Origin: Otis tarda
Lineage: Eukaryota > Chordata > Aves > Otidiformes > Otididae
Reading direction: 5' to 3'
Assembly: GCA_026413225.1 (NCBI GenBank)
Contig: CM048553.1
Location: forward strand, 24,242,501 to 24,306,500
DNA: 64,000 bases
Below, piece by piece: positions 58,900-64,000 of this stretch; the first letter of the stretch is position 1, and every line of letters begins with the position of its first letter. The notes under the pieces are model-generated. The model searched no databases. It was given only the letters and a program-made list of their open reading frames with translations, and was not told the DNA's origin. The position numbers were made by a program, and so were the translations under genes.

Positions 58900-59512
58900 C
58901 TTTCCTTCTCTTTCCTTCATTCAGTCTTTCTCTTTTTTTCTCTTTTTTCCCTTTCCTTTCCTTTTTATTTCCTACTTTTACTCCTCTCCTTCTCCTCTTC
59001 TCCCTTCCCTTCCCTTCCCTTCCCTTCCCTTCCCTTCCCTTCCCTTCCCTTCCCTTCCCTTCCCTTCCCTTCCCTTCCTTCCCTTCCCTTCCCTTCCCTT
59101 CCCTTCCCTTCCCTTCCCTTCCCTTCCCTTCCCTTCCCTTCCCTTCCCGCACCTTCCCTTCCCTTCCCGCACCTTCCCTTCCCTTCCCGCACCTTCCCTT
59201 CCCGCACCTTCCCGCACCTTCCCTTCCCGCACCTTCCCGCACCTTCCCTTCCCTTCCCGCACCTTCCCGCACCTTCCCTTCCCGCACCTTCCCGCACCTT
59301 CCCGCACCTTCCCGCACCTTCCCTTCCCGCACCTTCCCTTCCCTTCCCGCACCTTCCCTTCCCGCACCTTCCCGCACCTTCCCGCACCTTCCCTTCCCGC
59401 ACCTTCCCGCACCTTCCCGCACCTTCCCTTCCCGCACCTTCCCGCACCTTCCCGCACCTTCCCTTCCCGCACCTTCCCGCACCTTCCCTTTTCCCTTCTC
59501 CCCTCCTCAAAA
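58900..59512. repeat. Pyrimidine-rich microsatellite: (CCTTC)n with interspersed CCGCA words
   Basis: A degenerate pyrimidine lead-in (58900-59000) is followed by a near-pure CCTTC array to 59146, with one 4-base slip near 59073-59080. From 59147 to about 59490 the pentamer register continues with two words, CCTTC and CCGCA. I count 26 CCGCA units, always single and separated by one to three CCTTC units. The plus strand is all pyrimidine apart from the GCA part of that word. Because the unit is 5 bases and contains no stop, long frames stay open on both strands (up to 237 codons). These are not genes. Confidence 0.97.
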
Positions 59513-62372
59513 GAATATCTAAATGTTTTTATTTATCTATTTCAGTTTGTCCTTGTTTCCTTTTGACTACTGAAATTCAGATCCTACAGGGTCTGAAAGA
59601 AGTAGTAATATCTGGTCAGTTAGTGAAAAGCGGACATCACAAATTGATGAAATCCAAAGAGTGAAGGAAGGGAAGAGATTTTAGTTGAGGTATTTACCAT
59701 TCTTTTTTTTTTTCTCTGTTTAGTTAGTGGTTAGGTTTTATTTTAAAAAAAAACAATATCTTTTCAAGTAATCAATGACATCAGATTAATTAAAAATAAG
59801 AAAGAAGCAAATAACAAAACTACAATTTGTTTCTACAAAACCCAGTAAAAACAGGTTTCAATTTTCTAAATCTCTCAGATCCATTTTGTCCTTATAAAGG
59901 ATGGGTAAAAGGCATAAGTTTTATTTTTAGAGTAATTGCAGGCTGCCATAAGAAAAAAAAAATCAGTTGGTCTGAATGTTCCTGGCTGGGAAATACTGTA
60001 TTTTTCTGCTAAGTTACGAAATTAGCTGTGTTGAGGATAGTAAGCCAGAAACTATTGTATTTGGGTTTGTTGCCCTGATAGGAGGCAAATTTTTTATGTG
60101 TTTGTTTTCACTCTCTTTCCACGGGGAAATCCCTGGGGCTTTGCTTTCCCCTTGCCAAGAGGAAGAACCAGAATATTTGTTTCCATTTGCCAATTGGAAA
60201 CTCCTTTGTTATGTTCCATCCCTTCAAGGAAGAAATAATAATGCTGCCCTGGACTTTGCTGAAGAAAGAAAAACACCTGCTAAGAGAAAATAATCTCCCT
60301 TTTTTAAAAGATTAAGACAGCCCTTTAACAGGATGTCTGAGAATTATATTGCCTGTGGAACTTTGTATATAATTTGAGAGAACCGAAACGATCAAATTTT
60401 ATCATCTCACTAAGGAGACATAGTCAAATTTTGCAGAGAGTTTATGTGTGTAAAAGGTATGTATACACCCTTGCTCTCATGCTAAACTCCATGCAAAATG
60501 GGGACCTCTTCATGTTTCTCTTGCTTGAATGGATCAGTTACACAGCAATGGAAGGGAGGCTGTAGTTGTTTTAGTCTTGATGTCAAATGAGGATCATCAA
60601 ACTCCAAAACCTCAAAAAGGTGCAAGAAAAACACAGAACCAAGTGAAACCATTTAATTTTCAAATGTAACAGGTATCAAGTTAGCTGTGTCTGTTCAACA
60701 GGCTGGTAAATGACCACAACTCAAAGTCTCCTCATCTACCCCTGTGCACAAAGGCTAAAGCTAGGCAGGTTTCCACATAGTGAGAGGAGAAACAGCTGGA
60801 GAAGAAATTAACAATGTAGGTGAGAAATGACACTGAATGACATCCGTGGGAACACAGGTGGATTAGGCATGAAGGACCAGGGTTGGAGCTAGCACACTCT
60901 ACATAGTGCAGGCTGGAAGACAGAACCTGTGACACTTTCACACGGAAAACGTAGCTAGTGAGCAATAGCAGGCCAAACAGCTGCACAAGAAATAGCTAAC
61001 AGAATTTAAGAGTCATTAACCATACTATCTGAGTAAGAAAAAATATCTCTTCTTGTTACAAAACCAACACAGATCTTCTAATGCACCATCTCCTAAATGT
61101 CTGAGTCTTCTGTTCAAGACTATACTGCAGTAATAATATTAAAAAATCCCATAGGAAATCACAAACATTCATATTTACAGCCTTCTTATTACAGTATAAT
61201 TCAAATAAATTAAGAATTACAGGATTGTGACTACTCTCATTATGTAAGATACACTATCATTTTGAGGTGCATGAGTTAGTCTTGTGATTAAATATGCCTA
61301 TTTTAATGTAAATACCTTTATGGCTACAAAAGTCACATGAAGGAGAATCATATAAGGAGAATCCATCACAAATAATACAGAAGATAATATTCTGCTTTTT
61401 TCTTTTGATACATCTGCTGGTTGGACTAAAATTTTTGAACTCGTACTACTGTAGTTGTACTGGCTACAGAAAAACAAGCCTAGGAAGACAACTTTTGAAT
61501 CAATAACAAAGAGAAGGAGAATATTGTAACAAGAAGGGCTGAAATGCTAGTTCTCACCATGGAAAGGGCATTTCTGAGTAGCCTGTCAATGGACTCACCT
61601 TTCCATTGACTTCCTTGGAGTATCAACCCAGTCCTCACCATCTGGGAGCTGAAAATGCAATTTGGAAAATCAGACAATGGGTTTTCTGTGCACCAGTTTA
61701 CCAAATTAAAAAATACTTTAAAAATACTTGTTTTCAATGTCAGGAAAATGACTTATTTCATACTTGAGGGGAAAATGGCTTCTGATCTACAACAGAAAAG
61801 TTTCTCAGCATTCTTTTCAAATTCTACAGCTTTGTTCATGCTTATATATTGGAACAAATGTTTGAATTGATTATATGGTTCATTCTCCTTAAGTCCTCAG
61901 TTCATGCACTTACAGAAACAAGTCAGCATGCACACACAAAGAATGACAAGTATGTTCAGTGTTTCACTGTGATCATATGGCTCCTTTTCAATCATCTGTG
62001 CATGTGTTATGTTTTTTACTGCAACATGAGCAACATACATCATTATGTGTGTTGGTCAGTTTTAAATGTGTTAAACACAAAGGGTTGAGGGTTACATATT
62101 GTTATATATACAACATAGCTTAATGAAAGCTGGAATTTGGTAAATCAGAAGCTACACTTTTTCAGGAAAAAAAGCTCCATTTATCTTCAACTAGAAATTT
62201 CCTTGGCCAAGCAATGTTCAGATTTTGAGGTTTGGCTTTGCTTTTCTGTGGTCGAACCCCTTATGTTCCCTCATTTTGTATAACACTGAAATCAGAGCAC
62301 AAGTCTCACCTCTGCAGAGTACACAGAGATGCCAGAAGCCAGCCTGGACCACAGGGTCATCCAATATCCCCT
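59513..62372. other. Intergenic upstream of second CpG island, no gene seen
   Basis: AT-rich. The frame 59976-60293 (105 codons) has no recognisable domain. No repeat tails were found until the CR1 at 62373. Confidence 0.5.
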
Positions 62373-62598
62373 AGGAATTAATTTTTTTGCAATGAGGGTA
62401 GTGGAACATTGGAGCAGAGGTGGTGGATGCCCCATCCCTGGAAACGTTCAAGGTCAGGTTGCATGAGGCTTTGAGTAACCTGATCTGGCTGGAGATGTCC
62501 CTGCTCCTTGCAGGATGGTTGGACTAGATGACCTTTAAAGGTCCCTTCCAACCCACACCATTCCCCCAAACCATTCCATGATTCTATGACTTTATGAA
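62373..62598 (+). repeat. CR1 LINE 3' end
   Basis: TTTTTTTGCAATGAGGGTAG TGGAACATTGG, GGTGGTGGATGCCCCATCCC, AACGTTCAAGGTCAGGTTGC, TTGGACTAGATGACCTTTAA AGGTCCCTTCCAACCC and the tail CCATTCCATGATTCTATGAC TTTATGAA follow the CR1 3' UTR in order. A small segment (the GTTGCCCAGA part) is absent. It ends about 100 bases before the CpG island. Confidence 0.95.
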
Positions 62599-62689
62599 TT
62601 GTCACCCAAGGCCCAGCAGCCGGCAACAGTTGAGGGCCAGCAGTGCCCTTCTGCCAGGAGTGCGTAAAAAAAAACAGCCGGAGAAGGGT

Positions 62690-63530
62690 TCCTTCTGAAG
62701 AACAAACCCGGGCTGGAGCAGCCGAGGGCACCGCCGTGCAGTGACCGAGGGCCGGGGCCGAGGCCACCGGCCGCTCCCCGCTCTTTCCCCAGATGCGGCC
62801 CAGCCCCGCTGCTGCCACCCCGCCGCCGCCGCCTCAGCCCCGGCCGCGGCGGTGGAGCGGCCGCAGGGGGCGGGTCGCAGCGGCAGGAGAGGCGCCGCCT
62901 TCCCGCCCGCCTGTCACTGCGGGGCCGGGGTCTGAGGAGGAGAAGCGGTAGCCGGTCCTCCTGACGGGCGGGAGGAGGTGAGCGACGCCGGGGCCGGGGC
63001 CAGGATGGGAGGGGAGGGGGCCCCATCCCCGCCGGGCGCCTCCGTAGGCCACCCGTGCCCGCCGTCGCCCCGCGGAGGTTTCCCCGCTGCCCCTTGCCGT
63101 GGTAGCGGGCTCCAGCCGCGGCAGCCCCTGTCTCCGGGCAGGCTCTGGCGGGCCTGGTGGTGTCGGGGTCCCCTGCGGAGCGGGTCGGGCAGCGGCGCTG
63201 GCTGCGGCCGGGCCCCCAGCAGCCTGGCGGTGGCGCGGAGCCGGGGTGCCTCCTCCCCGCGGCGGCCGGGCCTGGCAGCGCTGCCCCAGCTCTGCCCGCG
63301 GGGCGGCGGGCCGGGCGATGGGGTCGCCGCCCTTGTCACGGGAGATGTTGTCGTTGCAGCTGGAGATGCCGGCCAGGACCCAGGCCCCGCCGAGCTCCGC
63401 TGGGGTGGACACTCGCGTCGCGCTGCCGCCCGTCCGCCTGCTCGGGGGGCACCGGCCTGCACCCGGCGCCCGGCCAGCCCCTCGCCTCTACCCTCACCCC
63501 GTAAGTTCCCGCCCGAGCAGGTCGTCACGA
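62690..63530 (+). promoter_or_regulatory. STEAP2: CpG island: probable STEAP2 promoter and untranslated exon 1
   Basis: About 840 bases of CpG-dense, GC-rich DNA with CCGCCGCCGCCGCC near 62820 and several GC-box-like words, and no TATA box. At its right end the sequence CACCCC/GTAAGTTCCC provides a perfect plus-strand donor core (GTAAGT at 63501). In vertebrates STEAP2 follows STEAP1 in the same direction, so this is the expected place for its first exon. The assignment rests on synteny, because no STEAP2 coding sequence lies in the window. Open frames across the island on both strands (for example 62978-63640) look like composition artefacts. Confidence 0.55.
63501..63506 (+). promoter_or_regulatory. 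STEAP2: Candidate splice donor GTAAGT of the STEAP2 first exon
   Basis: Full consensus donor at the downstream shoulder of the CpG island, where an untranslated first exon would end. The sequence beyond becomes AT-rich and intron-like, and a CR1 inserted there is compatible with intron sequence. Confidence 0.45.
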
Positions 63531-63774
63531 ATTCGGTGACTGCCCGGCTTTCTGTCTGTTCGTTTGTCTCCTCCAGTAGTTATTTTTCCAAAAGCAGTTT
63601 TTCACGTTGGTGGCACCTTCTGGCTGACATAGCTCTCTAGTGTTTTCTTAGCTTATCTAAGGGCAAATGTCAAATTTATGTTGCTTCTACTAATTTTTTT
63701 TTTTATTTGTGAAGCCAGATATTTGTAAAAGAAGGTTCATTTTGTTGCAGTCTGTTCCTTAATAATCCACCTTA

Positions 63775-64000
63775 GCAACTTCTTGTCTACCTAGACGTTA
63801 CTAAAGCTTTTTACACCATTTCCCACCACATTCTCCTGGAGAAACTGTCTACTGATGGCTTGAATGGTTGTACTCTTCGCTGGGTGAAAAACTGGCTGGA
63901 TGGCCGAGCCCAGAGAGTTGTGGTGAATGGAGTTAAATCCAGTTGGCGGCCGGTCACAAGTGGTGTTCCCCAGGGCTCAGTATTGGGGCCAGTTCTGTTT
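63775..64000 (+). mobile_element. CR1 LINE, reverse-transcriptase segment of ORF2 (continues to the right)
   Basis: From 63782 one frame is open for 73 codons to the window end and reads as CR1 reverse transcriptase. [15 protein letters not shown] holds motif A with its catalytic aspartate, [16 protein letters not shown] follows, and [14 protein letters not shown] is the conserved motif before the YADD box. The KAF(D) aspartate of the family is Y here. The 5' end is truncated near 63775, where similarity stops. The element probably lies in the first intron of STEAP2. No stop is seen in the visible part, so it may be fairly young, but the rest is outside the window. Confidence 0.95.

Noticed and set aside
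59001-59490. Pentamer array considered as a CRISPR-like or satellite array with spacers
   Set aside because: The units are 5 bases in one register with no unique spacers. It is a microsatellite in a vertebrate genome.
58853-59566. Long open frames (237 codons plus, 200 codons minus) across the pentamer repeat
   Set aside because: They translate the CCTTC/CCGCA array into PSLPF- or REGKG-type repeats. A stop-free unit of 5 bases keeps all frames open, and there is no start context, splicing or conservation signal.
62834-63640. Frames of 115-220 codons on both strands in the second CpG island
   Set aside because: Same reason: GC-rich, stop-poor sequence with several mutually overlapping frames and no recognisable domain.

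Overview
The window is most likely bird nuclear DNA. It is AT-rich and sparsely coding. Its dispersed repeats are mainly 5'-truncated CR1 LINEs with the avian 3' end (pairs of ATTCTATG-type octamers), plus one fossil retroviral LTR of a type common in birds. The only gene I can support fully is STEAP1, on the + strand. Its coding exons lie at 42176-42268, 44173-44682, 46129-46293 and 48086-48343. Together they give a 341-residue six-transmembrane haem protein, close to the 339 residues I recall for human STEAP1.

Layout. 1-38.3 kb is intergenic, with no gene I can support. It holds CR1 fragments at 1-46, 6256-6358, 32.9-33.6 kb (-), 35.1-35.7 kb (+) and 35.8-36.0 kb (-), a minus-strand fossil LTR at about 23.3-24.3 kb, and a MIR-like ancient SINE at about 28.3 kb. 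A CpG island at 38.33-39.12 kb, flanked upstream by two A tracts, is the likely STEAP1 promoter and untranslated first exon. Introns and coding exons follow to 48.34 kb, with a poly(A) signal at 48681. The STEAP1-to-next-gene gap (48.7-62.6 kb) holds a CR1 tail at 50.0 kb, a very old CR1-like copy at 57.0-57.5 kb, and a long CCTTC pentamer array at 59.0-59.5 kb that includes a second, CpG-bearing word, CCGCA. A second CpG island at 62.7-63.5 kb ends near a consensus splice donor (63501). By conserved vertebrate gene order this is probably the promoter and first exon of STEAP2, whose coding exons would lie beyond the window. A CR1 reverse-transcriptase fragment runs off the right edge.

How the genes fit together. 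STEAP1 carries the transmembrane haem domain but no NADPH-oxidoreductase domain. In mammals it works with STEAP2 or STEAP4, which supply that domain, so finding STEAP1 directly upstream of a probable STEAP2 promoter fits a tandem gene cluster. The long open frames in the CpG islands, the pentamer array and the LTR are products of composition or repeats, not genes. Repeat family calls and the human comparison come from memory of consensus sequences, without database searches.
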